Below are positions 30,501 to 38,535 of a stretch of DNA of 64,000 bases, piece by piece. A program made the translations under genes and the position numbers. Source of the DNA: Aculops lycopersici. Its lineage: Eukaryota; Arthropoda; Arachnida; Trombidiformes; Eriophyidae. The stretch spans positions 1,053,486 through 1,117,485 of the forward strand of contig WNKI01000004.1 of NCBI GenBank assembly GCA_015350385.1, read 5' to 3'. Position 1 is the stretch's first letter. Every line of letters begins with the position of its first letter. The notes beneath the pieces were generated by a model, which saw only the letters and a program-made list of their open reading frames with translations, had not been told where the DNA came from and did not search any database.

Positions 30501-32929
30501 ATATAGATGTGATCAGTTACCTTTGGGATATAAGGAAACGAATCCAATTTGTCGTCAGGAAAGACAAAGTTGTACTTGTTTCGAGAGACTATTTTCCATA
30601 AGAACTCCGTAACGCTTGGCGGGTTCTCTTGGAAGTAAATTGGCCATGACAATGACTCCTTTTTAGATATGACTAACTCGCAAGATTCCTTCAGGTCGCC
30701 GTACTTCTTATTGAGATCAGGAAACTTCAACCAGTAATATTCCTGGTAAGTTGGTAGCTTTAGGAGGCAGGCCAAAACAATGAGCAGCTCAGAGAGGCTT
30801 CTCACGACAGTATTGATCTTCATGAGCAATAGCTCTTCGAAAACAAGATGTAAGGCGTAGAATAATCTAGGTAGGTTTGAGGTCATTCGATTCGTGTCCA
30901 CATCCTTGGTGCGCCTAGTTTTCTTGGGTGTAGCTGCAATAAGACTTTTTGCTAGATCTGGACTCTTTGACATATATCTGTTAGATGATTCGCCAAAGAA
31001 ATCACCTGTTAGACCGAGTGATTGCAAGAACCAATTCTTGAATAGTTGAATCTCATCGGACACTTTCATTACATACGATTGCGATGGAGATCTTCTTGCC
31101 TGGTACCACTTAGATATTATGCTCAATCCTAGTTCTTTTGGTGATAGAATCTTCATTGCGTTGATCAACTTTGAAACATATATGGAACTGCATAGAGGGG
31201 GAACTTCAAACTTAGCCCTCTGGTTGTTATTGATCTGGACATAAACTCTCGAGTCTATTACATGATCTATCCTTCTGATATCATTATGAGAAACTGGTAT
31301 TGGAACCTTGAAATCCTGCTTTCCAGCATGTGGGACAGGTGATAACGCTTGCATCATTTGATTAAAGCTAACATCTGATCCAGTCGAACTACGCTCACCA
31401 AGACTAGACCTTTTCCTCATGGATGAAGAATGAATAGGTGTTGTTTCCACACTTCCACTTGATCTTAGCTGGTGTGGAGATGATGCCGGCATCTGTCTCA
31501 AACTTGGCAACGGTGGTTGTGGTACACTTATGTTGGCGAGACGATCGAAACCACTAAACAACGCCAAGTTCTTGCCTGGATCTATTACTATCATTAGGTT
31601 CATCTCGTCTATTGGATGAGCATCTAAGGCTTCGATTGTTTGACTGGAACCTAGATTAATGTCGAATGAGTTTTCATTCGTTTTCAAGTCATACTTTATG
31701 AGCTTTGCAATAGAGACTGATGATATCACTGTTACTAAATAATCGTTACCTAGTAGATCCTTTGTGCTGAAGAATCTACTTGCTTTCAAAATATTTGGAT
31801 CGCTCTTATCAGACCAAATTTGTTCACACGTTATCTGTGGCAGTACGACTTCCTCTATATTATCACGTAGATAGTTTAGAACTCTTCTATTAGGTGTTGA
31901 GGTGGTATTATTTGTGAATGATGCTGAATTGAAAGATCTAATATTCGTGGAGTTAGTATCAGGAGGGAGTTGACTAGTTCCAGCGCCAAGACGACTTGCA
32001 AATCTATTGTCTAGCATGGAGATTTTACCCCTGAGATCCATTTTGGGAGAGAAATTGAGATTACCTGTTGCTGAGGGATTACTGTGTAGCATAATATTTG
32101 ATCTTTGTTTGTTGGAGATGTTCAATAAATTATTTGACGAACGTTCTCTATAACTATAAGAGGATTGGTTGTTAGCAAATGTAGTGGATTCTTCATCATT
32201 TTGTTGTATCTGCTCCGTTTCATCTTGGGTGGTTCTACGAACTTTCCATATACTATGACTGCAATCTCTCGAGTTGTACATCAAACATAGGGGGAGCTTA
32301 GGGTGACTGATAACAAGAGAGGTAGAATCCGGCATATAGTACGTGGGTGGTTCAACATTATCGTTTGATTCAGCCAATTTTCTAAAAATGATTGGTGCTA
32401 TCTCCTGAGTTGGGTGAGTTAGTGCAAATAATACTGGAGAGCTATCGTTCTGTGGATCACAGTCCCGTTCAATCAGAATGCCGACTTCGGTGGGATACAT
32501 TTCACTGTAAGCGAAAGGTAAAGGGATTTGGAAATGTTGACCTTCACGATCAAAAATACTTATACAAGAAGGTAGGGCATGACATATGTGATCTCTTCCT
32601 GAAAATTTAGTCCAGAAAACCCGGTTTACCTGATCAGTGAAGTTAAACGATTTCACGATTCTATCGTTGTTTGTCCAATAAACGCATTTGCCCTTAGCAT
32701 AAAATTCCTCTTCCCCATTCTCGACCTCTCTAATGGACCAGATTTCGTCCTGCCTGTTGAAATTTAGTGTTAAAGACGAGACTGATCTTGAGGATAATCT
32801 AGGTGCTGGACTTAGAATACTTGAGGCTAGATTATCGTCATCAGTTCCGTCATCTTGAGGGTGAGTCTCCAATAATGGCTTACCCGTCGGCTCGAATGAC
32901 TCCAATGGGCTGGAGTAGATAGCTGCCAT
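27590..32929 (-). CDS. ANAPC1: anaphase-promoting complex subunit 1
   Basis: About 1,779 residues (human 1,944), the largest scaffold of the APC/C ubiquitin ligase that drives exit from mitosis. I start at MAAIYSSPLESFEPTGKP; the frame upstream opens only at a TTG. The N-terminal third is the beta-propeller region (SIREVENGEEEFYAKGKCVYW; LPLCLMYNSRDCSHSIWKVR, a strong APC1 signature). The C-terminal half carries the proteasome/cyclosome repeats: HAGFLFALGLNDHLEKL, AILLGMSAAKRGT, AASIMGVGLLYQGSG, ALSAGLAFGLVNLCKGG and TLGLGLMYHRSGN. The order and spacing match APC1 of other animals. It is one exon, which is unusual for this gene. A coiled-coil protein gene is divergently transcribed 313 bp away. 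Confidence 0.96.
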   Translation of the reverse strand: MAAIYSSPLESFEPTGKPLLETHPQDDGTDDDNLASSILSPAPRLSSRSVSSLTLNFNRQDEIWSIREVENGEEEFYAKGKCVYWTNNDRIVKSFNFTDQVNRVFWTKFSGRDHICHALPSCISIFDREGQHFQIPLPFAYSEMYPTEVGILIERDCDPQNDSSPVLFALTHPTQEIAPIIFRKLAESNDNVEPPTYYMPDSTSLVISHPKLPLCLMYNSRDCSHSIWKVRRTTQDETEQIQQNDEESTTFANNQSSYSYRERSSNNLLNISNKQRSNIMLHSNPSATGNLNFSPKMDLRGKISMLDNRFASRLGAGTSQLPPDTNSTNIRSFNSASFTNNTTSTPNRRVLNYLRDNIEEVVLPQITCEQIWSDKSDPNILKASRFFSTKDLLGNDYLVTVISSVSIAKLIKYDLKTNENSFDINLGSSQTIEALDAHPIDEMNLMIVIDPGKNLALFSGFDRLANISVPQPPLPSLRQMPASSPHQLRSSGSVETTPIHSSSMRKRSSLGERSSTGSDVSFNQMMQALSPVPHAGKQDFKVPIPVSHNDIRRIDHVIDSRVYVQINNNQRAKFEVPPLCSSIYVSKLINAMKILSPKELGLSIISKWYQARRSPSQSYVMKVSDEIQLFKNWFLQSLGLTGDFFGESSNRYMSKSPDLAKSLIAATPKKTRRTKDVDTNRMTSNLPRLFYALHLVFEELLLMKINTVVRSLSELLIVLACLLKLPTYQEYYWLKFPDLNKKYGDLKESCELVISKKESLSWPIYFQENPPSVTEFLWKIVSRNKYNFVFPDDKLDSFPYIPKVTDHIYIVLSLFCEMFNINIEKGLRPISSELQEFKSVNLLTKVPRRTIKSDQRVVELMVELGQTRSSLSALPEGINLYLWDAVLNCRESPPAHWNDLCYELVGRIDLVTLIQGQPRVTQTATVSKNNEDETLKLLFPDDIRVAEAQRMLASDTPVEFNVTQRQNANEDETKDEIQRYLYLLNVRTMAQPVGRGAICLRTYSPVIGETFEVPMLELLGRLLAEDRVIEHAHDTNVHPWPYFHNGVAAGLTICASTANNIIDSTWINYNRPRSNLPPDTRDRDLAASNMNNEHAGFLFALGLNDHLEKLSLMALHDYLCQNNDLTKLAILLGMSAAKRGTRDNNIIKVLSIHVDALLPPNSTELDVPAPVHAASIMGVGLLYQGSGDSHISKVLLEEIGRLPGAEVNSHLDRESYALSAGLAFGLVNLCKGGSTTISSSDQLRLYMLGGKRKQLTAATRERYLKQDCHRGEEEYINTHVTSPGGTLGLGLMYHRSGNKSVADWMKAPETQTLLEYVRPDFLILRMISYGLIMWNDVQPTSEWVESQAPKIVSTHAFQRNAAPAHGKLLETPSVNSNIDYELISQSYCNILAGCCMAIALRFAGTADKRAYKTVYGYMKMFIQLSGEQKMVEFAGRPCFELCMNVTVTALAVIMAGTGDLGVMKVCRFMRSRVTQPCVFYGSHMAVHLALGILFLGNCRYSLSISPESIAALVCALYPLYPDHSSNNRYHLQALRHLYVLASEPRLLIPRDILTDKPVYVSITVLKKDNHSGEKVRYRCKAPCLLPEVGSINCVWVDDPKYWKIEISSKEALRKCLEKDQGCLSVKQKADSSNNHIVQNIERHILGNMKPGYLKTRKSSALGECIKEDRVEQYSALNRLLTKSRTCEAQFKSLILEQIRLALSLNNDQPDKYNLLRPVISQFESEFNKEDTTRAWIDYLSQETDWTNTEAKVAHYISLNDLTCSEVDLHTLHSLRELTS

Positions 32930-33242
32930 GTTTGGCTTAACTAATATGGATACTGAAAGATTGATATGAACATAAATACGGCCGGAATTGAAAGCATCGA
33001 TTTGATATTGTTTTGGAATATGATCATTGTGGCGCGGAGAAAAGCCGCACGTGTTGCTAGTTTCGCCATAGCGGCCACTTTCGCGGGTCGCGCATACAGT
33101 TCGCTGCAACCGATGCAAAACCGTTGTAAGAGATAATTTGTGACTCTGGTGGTTGGCCTAACTAATACACCTTGGCTTCCATTCCTTATTAATCACTATA
33201 TATTTCATTATTTCAAATATTGCACATGAGGACAGCGCAAAC
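32930..33242. promoter_or_regulatory. putative bidirectional promoter APC1 / coiled-coil gene
   Basis: Only 313 bases separate the two start codons. CACTTTCGCGGGT near 33076 resembles an E2F site with one mismatch, which would suit APC1. A pyrimidine-rich acceptor-like site (minus strand, AG at 32954-32953) suggests the APC1 5' UTR may be spliced. Confidence 0.45.
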
Positions 33243-33803
33243 ATGCCAGTAGCAATTAGACAGGATCAAGAAATGGAGGATGGTCATGGACTAAGGATAG
33301 AGGCAGTACCGACATGTCCCAAATTAAATCTCGAACAGTTCAAGGAAATCAGAGAGCTCCTGGAAAAACTACAAACCCTTCAAGATGAAGAACGAGAGAG
33401 TCGGAGGAGTATCGAGAAGTTAGCAAAGGCTATTGAGCAGGCTCAAGAACAAGTAGAGAAGGCTGAGATTAAAAAGGAGACACTCAAGAAGCACATTGAT
33501 TTGCTAAGAGTTGTCAATGATGGGATGGTGAAGAAGATGGAGGATGAAAAGGAATACCACAAACGACACGCTGCCGTCTTGGGTGCGAAGGAAGTAGCTG
33601 ATAATCATTACGAGATAATCTATGAGAAATGTGCAGTTGGTCTCAGGTACGAGGACCAACATCTACGGGTTGTATCTCAGGATCCCGAGGTATTTAATGA
33701 GGAACAACTGAATCATCTTAATGAAAAATTGAAAGCTCAATGCACAAACTATGGGTCGGCCATTGTATTAGTTGGCAAGACTCTCAAGCATCTTTCTCTT
33801 TGA
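33243..33803 (+). CDS. small coiled-coil protein, unassigned
   Basis: 186 residues from ATG. Residues about 30-115 form one long Lys/Glu-rich coiled coil (FKEIRELLEKLQTLQDEERE onward). A short compact tail follows: YEKCAVGLRYEDQHLRVVSQ (about 129-148), then another helix. A coiled coil ending in YEKxxxGLxxE plus a short beta-rich piece recalls kinetochore protein Spc25, but the globular domain here is too short and diverged for me to claim it. The coding sequence overlaps the end of convergent COX5B by 20 bp. Confidence 0.7.
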   Translation: MPVAIRQDQEMEDGHGLRIEAVPTCPKLNLEQFKEIRELLEKLQTLQDEERESRRSIEKLAKAIEQAQEQVEKAEIKKETLKKHIDLLRVVNDGMVKKMEDEKEYHKRHAAVLGAKEVADNHYEIIYEKCAVGLRYEDQHLRVVSQDPEVFNEEQLNHLNEKLKAQCTNYGSAIVLVGKTLKHLSL

Positions 33804-34122
33804 TCCAAAATTTGTTTGCATCCACGAGCTGGAACCAAAAGCCACACTTACACTTGACTGGTGGACCCTTCTTTAGTGTCATAAAATGCATATCACTACA
33901 AACACAAGCTATTGTTCTCTCATCTCCATAGGCATTTACCTTCATTGGATTATCTTTGCTTGAATTTGTATCAATCTCTACCTTGAGCTCTTCAAACGGA
34001 CTTCTAGTTTGTATTTGATCTGCTGAGATCGATTTGAATCTAATACTACCACCGCTACTCTGGCCTGCCATCAATTGACTGACTAGTCTTTTTGAGAGGG
34101 AATAATTTAGCAATCTGTTCAT
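33784..34122 (-). CDS. COX5B: cytochrome c oxidase subunit 5B (CoVb)
   Basis: 112 residues; a zinc-binding nuclear-encoded subunit of mitochondrial complex IV. The N-terminus (MNRLLNYSLSKRLVSQLM) is a basic amphipathic presequence. The zinc-binding core is ACVCSDMHFMTLKKGPPVKC followed by KCGFWFQLVD, with cysteine pairs CxC and CxC as in insect subunits (CECGHWFKL); vertebrates have CxxC in the second pair. It starts at ATG and is intronless. An ATTAAA on the minus strand (33698-33693), about 90 bases past the stop, may be the poly(A) signal and would lie inside the convergent gene. Confidence 0.92.
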   Translation of the reverse strand: MNRLLNYSLSKRLVSQLMAGQSSGGSIRFKSISADQIQTRSPFEELKVEIDTNSSKDNPMKVNAYGDERTIACVCSDMHFMTLKKGPPVKCKCGFWFQLVDANKFWIKEKDA

Positions 34123-34855
34123 TTTGAGCTCGATGTGTGATGATATCTCACGCTCTTTACTTCAAGATGATATAAATATTTATATATATATATATCTATA
34201 TAAAGACAAAAAAGAATAAGTTTCAAGGAGATAAGAGGAGACAAAATGTAAACAAAGATTATCGCAACGCAAAATACGCACACGAGAGCCACACGCGAAA
34301 GTTCACGAGACTATTTCGAAATTGTTACAACTAGCTCGTTGACAGGTTGAGGAGCAGGATCATCAGTAGCAAGAATGATTACTTGGGTGGAATATGAGTT
34401 ATGAAAGGAATGTATTGGCTCGCAAATTACTTTCTTCAACTGTGAAACTTGATAAATTTCATGATAGAGCTATAAATTTAGACACTGTATAGTTTAATCT
34501 TTTTAGACTGTCTAATAATTGAGTTTCTGATAGAAACGATGGACACCTCTTGCCTCTCATCCTTTCCCCAACCTCATCGTTGATCTAGCGACATGTATAC
34601 TCTAAGTGGTCTCTATGAGACGCTTCAAGTGAGAGTCCAATACCGTGCAGTCGATGGTACTTAAATTTATGTGAATGTGAAGGTGATGGCAATGCTAAAG
34701 TTGGCAGGTCATGAGCAGAGAAGTCAGTCCTCCCTTCTAGAATTTAGTCAAGTTGTCTTGAAACTCACACCTAGAATGCCTCTAGATAGAGCTCAATTAA
34801 AAAGTTAAAAATCTTTGGACTCGTAAGGATAAATCTCCTTCTTTTTTATTAAAAT
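34123..34855. other. spacer COX5B / EOGT
   Basis: Contains the COX5B promoter region, a TA run near 34170-34195 and the EOGT 3' UTR. No additional gene was recognised. Confidence 0.4.
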
Positions 34856-36883
34856 TCAAAGTTCCTCATGCTTTTTCTCCGGCGAGGTAGACGCTGTCGA
34901 CGAAGGTATTGGTGATGGCGCTATTGTTGGCCCTGTAGGCGTGGAGAGTGACGAGGTAGTTGTGCTCACTTCCTGTACTTCAGGTCGAATCGTTGTTGGT
35001 TTCTCCTCGTCGGTATAGGTTATTTTGGTAGAAGGCGGTTGAGAAGGCGATGGTTGTGGGTGTGGGTTAACCTCACGTTTTACTCCCTGCTCTGAGGCTG
35101 TAGGGATGCTAGTTTCCGGAAAGTGTTTGGCTCTCCTCTTTTTCACTTGCTCGGTGGCCTTTTTGACAACCGAAACAAACTCATTTTCATCAATCTCATA
35201 ATTTGAAAACATCTCATGCTCTGCCAACTTTGCCTCCTGTAATCGTTTGAACTCTTCCGGTTTATCAGTGGGCAACTTTTTCACAAATTTGTCCTTGTCG
35301 CTGAGTGTATAGTAACTAACACCCTTGAGTTTGGCTAAGTCATGATATTTCTGGTCCCCACAATTGTATACTTCAAATAGACTAGCCCAATCTGGTAGAA
35401 ATAAGCTATAAGTTAAGCTTGTGCCATGCATACCAACTAGCAAATCAGTGTTCCGAGCAATCAACACCATTTGCTTGAAACCCAAGGAATCTGCCTCAAT
35501 TGGTTCAATGGAGTAGTGCTTCGTTCCAAGCTCTTGTCTAAGCTTTTGAATCAAATTATACTCATTCAGTATCCTTCTATGTAGTCTTTTTGCCGGTGAG
35601 CTAACCAGTAAAATAATATGAACAAAATTGGAGCCAAATCTTTTCAGATCAAACACCTGAGGAATGTTTAGCTTGTGCAGTACGTGCTTGCTAAATGCAT
35701 CAAATAATCCAGTTCCACTGCAACCAGACACCAGGGGCCGTTCATAGAATAGCTCGTCTTGCTTTTCAGGGGAAAGAGTTGTGATAAACTTCTTGAAGCA
35801 AACGCTTTTTCCTCTAAACTCACTACCCATTGTAATGACAGAATTCTTACTAAATGCTCGCCACAGTAGGTCATAGTTGCTTCGTTTCATTGGTGACTTG
35901 TTGTTATCCCAAATGATGATTTGATTGTCCTCTGTGAATCTATTGTTCAAATGAATGGTTGCATACAAGTTTATAAAGTTTGACATGAACTTATATAGGT
36001 TGTCTAATGAGTTCAATTTCATCAAGATAACTGGTTTCTGTATGGTGACTTCGCACAAATCTTGCGGCGATTTGCCTAGAATCAAATCATAGTTCTTTAA
36101 GGCATCAAACCAATCGTAAGAATCAACCTGTCGCAACTTGAGCTCCTCCTCGATGCGCTTCTTTTGTAAGTCGCAATTCCAGCCGCCCACCTGCAGTGGC
36201 TCAAGTTGGTTACCTGATGGGGATAACTTTATCATCAAGTTGTCGCCACGACAAGTCTTGAATGATTTGCTACACTCGAGCGAAGAGACAATGGAGTGGT
36301 TCGAGTGTCGATCGGGTGAGCAAAACTTAGCCATCTCCTTGCGTCTGTTGAGTATGTAGCCAAAGTCGCCCTGATTAAACCAGCCAACTTTCTGATCTAG
36401 CTCACTCTTTGCCTGACCCAAATGAGTGCCATGACATTCGGGCATTAAGTAGATAATTTGGCAACTCGTCTCATAACCCCAACATGATTTAGTGACATCG
36501 TCAATGTGCGAGCAAATTTCGGCTAAAACTGACTTGCCATATTCCAAATCATTCAAGTATCTTGGATCTTCGATGGATAGATTGAAGTGGGCAGCTTTGA
36601 ATGCATTCTGATCGATTGACGGCGATGACAATTCCTTTGCCCGCGGGCATAGTGATTCTCGGAACTCCTTGAAAGCTAGTGGATGATTCTTGAGCCAAAA
36701 CTGGTAATGTTTTGCAGGTAAATTTGGAATGAGTATCTGTCTCGCAAGTTTTGTTGGTGGAGTCTGTTGTGGAGCTTCACCAACAGGTGCCTGTTGTTGC
36801 TGTTGTTGACTGATTGCGATTTGGCCTAGAGTTAAGTAAATAATAATAAACAAAATCAAGAGATTTGTTTCTGTGAGAGTCAT
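34856..36883 (-). CDS. EOGT: EGF-domain O-GlcNAc transferase (EOGT)
   Basis: 675 residues (human 527). Adds O-GlcNAc to EGF repeats of extracellular proteins such as Notch and Dumpy in the ER lumen. I start at MTLTETNLLILFIIIYLTLG, a signal peptide; the longer frame begins with TTG. Family blocks: NLPAKHYQFWLKNHP, CWGYETSCQ, GHIDD-like CSHIDDVTKSCWGYE, VGWFNQGDFGY, and the donor-binding end VGMHGTSLTYSLFLP. The protein ends in HEEL, a KDEL-type retrieval signal, as expected for EOGT. Just before it is a Pro/Thr/Ser-rich extension of about 90 residues that human EOGT lacks. Several short upstream ATG frames precede the start. Confidence 0.93.
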   Translation of the reverse strand: MTLTETNLLILFIIIYLTLGQIAISQQQQQQAPVGEAPQQTPPTKLARQILIPNLPAKHYQFWLKNHPLAFKEFRESLCPRAKELSSPSIDQNAFKAAHFNLSIEDPRYLNDLEYGKSVLAEICSHIDDVTKSCWGYETSCQIIYLMPECHGTHLGQAKSELDQKVGWFNQGDFGYILNRRKEMAKFCSPDRHSNHSIVSSLECSKSFKTCRGDNLMIKLSPSGNQLEPLQVGGWNCDLQKKRIEEELKLRQVDSYDWFDALKNYDLILGKSPQDLCEVTIQKPVILMKLNSLDNLYKFMSNFINLYATIHLNNRFTEDNQIIIWDNNKSPMKRSNYDLLWRAFSKNSVITMGSEFRGKSVCFKKFITTLSPEKQDELFYERPLVSGCSGTGLFDAFSKHVLHKLNIPQVFDLKRFGSNFVHIILLVSSPAKRLHRRILNEYNLIQKLRQELGTKHYSIEPIEADSLGFKQMVLIARNTDLLVGMHGTSLTYSLFLPDWASLFEVYNCGDQKYHDLAKLKGVSYYTLSDKDKFVKKLPTDKPEEFKRLQEAKLAEHEMFSNYEIDENEFVSVVKKATEQVKKRRAKHFPETSIPTASEQGVKREVNPHPQPSPSQPPSTKITYTDEEKPTTIRPEVQEVSTTTSSLSTPTGPTIAPSPIPSSTASTSPEKKHEEL

Positions 36884-37081
36884 GGTTCCAATGGTTGCTT
36901 CTAGTAAATTATAAAAGAATTCACATATATCATTTGATGTGATATTGCACAGATTCAATCCGGACCGATGAGTTCCATGGGAGGCGATGCTACATTGAGG
37001 TAGAGGTTTCGTCCATTGCGTCGAGTAAATCGTTGACTCGATTTGCCAAGGATCTAAATCAATTCGGGACTTGCGTGAGAC

Positions 37082-37146
37082 CTGAAAAATTTCCGATTGA
37101 TTTTGCTCACAAAAAGATGGACAAAAAATGACAGATAATCTCTTAC
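37082..37146 (-). other. 65-bp intron in EOGT 5' UTR
   Basis: On the minus strand, CCAAAG/GTAAGA (donor, intron starts at 37146) and AAATTTTTCAG/GTC (acceptor, intron ends at 37082) both fit the consensus well and are 65 bases apart. It lies about 200 bases upstream of the EOGT start codon. Confidence 0.65.
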
Positions 37147-37424
37147 CTTTGGCCAGTTTCTCGGCAACAAGTGCAACGTGTCGCTGAGGTAGCTTTTGTT
37201 GTTGTGGGCACGACTACACAAAACTCAAGCGCAGCGCTCCCACTCAAGTCAATCGGTCCCACTGCTGGAGCCGCCGACACAGATTGACAGCAACAAGTGT
37301 CAGTGTTGTTGTGTCGGAAGTTTTATTTCGGACAAGGAGATTGCATTCCAGTAGCATGATTCAGTTGTAAAAACTTAAATTTATTCTGATTCTATGAAAA
37401 AACTCTGATGATTCAAAGTGGTGA

Positions 37425-38093
37425 TCAAGTTTTCCTCCTTGTCTCAAAGAATCTCTTTAGATACCAAACTTGGCCTGCGGTGACCACGAGAAGGAGCAAA
37501 AATTCCACCAGACTCCAGTAGACGACGGTGGAATTTGTGGCCTCGCTTAGCTTCCTGTGGTTCTTATCTCTTGTCGTCAAGTATCGAACATCATGTCTAG
37601 CGCCAACTGTGCTTAGCAACAAATCTTCAACCATGTCCTCAAGTCTAGAGATCTCCTTGTCTGGCTCCTCAGTCGACCCATCGGCACTAGGCTCTTTAAT
37701 TGACTTATGCGATACCATATCTGATCGATCAATTTCAAACAAGACATACTTTTCCTTTTGGCTAGACATTACATTTGAGAAACACAATTGATGATTGCCA
37801 CGAAAAGTCGTAGTGTGCTCAAATTTTCCACTCTCCGCAGCATCCTTTCTGTATAAAACAAGTCCATTTGGATCCTTAACACGAACATCGATATCAAGAT
37901 GACCTCCGTCTGCGACTTCAAATGAGAATATCATCTTGATATTAGGCTCAACTATCTCATAGAAACATACCTCCCTCTCACCTGGTTGTAAGTTTACAAT
38001 ATAAGCTTGTGCGCCTCGGTGATAGTTTGATGCAGCTAAGGCCAAAATTAGCCAGAATGCCAGTGGGGTCCTGGAAAAATAAATATCTTGCAT
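37425..38093 (-). CDS. TMED2: p24-family cargo receptor TMED2
   Basis: 222 residues; a cargo adaptor cycling between ER and Golgi in COPII and COPI vesicles. Signal peptide about 1-30, a GOLD domain with disulphide cysteines C43 and C104, a luminal coiled coil, a membrane segment about 190-212 and the tail YLKRFFETRRKT. The tail carries both the FF pair (COPII) and the dibasic RR (COPI). FEVADGGHLDIDV and LCFSNVMSSQKEKYVLFEID match TMED2 better than other p24 classes, and human TMED2 ends YLKRFFEVRRVV. It is a single exon with an ATG start. Confidence 0.93.
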   Translation of the reverse strand: MQDIYFSRTPLAFWLILALAASNYHRGAQAYIVNLQPGEREVCFYEIVEPNIKMIFSFEVADGGHLDIDVRVKDPNGLVLYRKDAAESGKFEHTTTFRGNHQLCFSNVMSSQKEKYVLFEIDRSDMVSHKSIKEPSADGSTEEPDKEISRLEDMVEDLLLSTVGARHDVRYLTTRDKNHRKLSEATNSTVVYWSLVEFLLLLVVTAGQVWYLKRFFETRRKT

Positions 38094-38535
38094 TGTTTCA
38101 TATATTTAAATAAGAAGATAATAGCCAATTGGACGAGTTCATATAGATTAGTTGAGCCAGATTAGCTAATCGAGTATTATTGTCATGACCATTGGCGGCA
38201 TCAAATAGTGAAAGTGTAAAGCGTGGGCACCTAACTGTCTAGAGGAGGCCCATATGTATCGGTATATTTTGATGAACTGAGCATCATTACCACATCACAT
38301 ATAAAGAGATGTACTGTAAGATATCAATGAAACTCGTCCAAATGCGCTCACATATAACAACAACAGGTGCTAATTTTAGATTGCCATTAAAACAAATGGC
38401 AAGTTATTCGCGCTTGTGATCTGGTGTGTTTCTATTCTGTCCAATTCTGCTCTGTGGCCGTGTTGTTGATTATCACCACGTACTCAAGTGATCGATTGAT
38501 TGATAGACATAGACTTTAAACTAATAGCTCATATA
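38094..38535. other. head-to-head spacer TMED2 / secreted protein
   Basis: 442 bases of AT-rich upstream sequence for two diverging genes. Nothing else was recognised. Confidence 0.4.
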
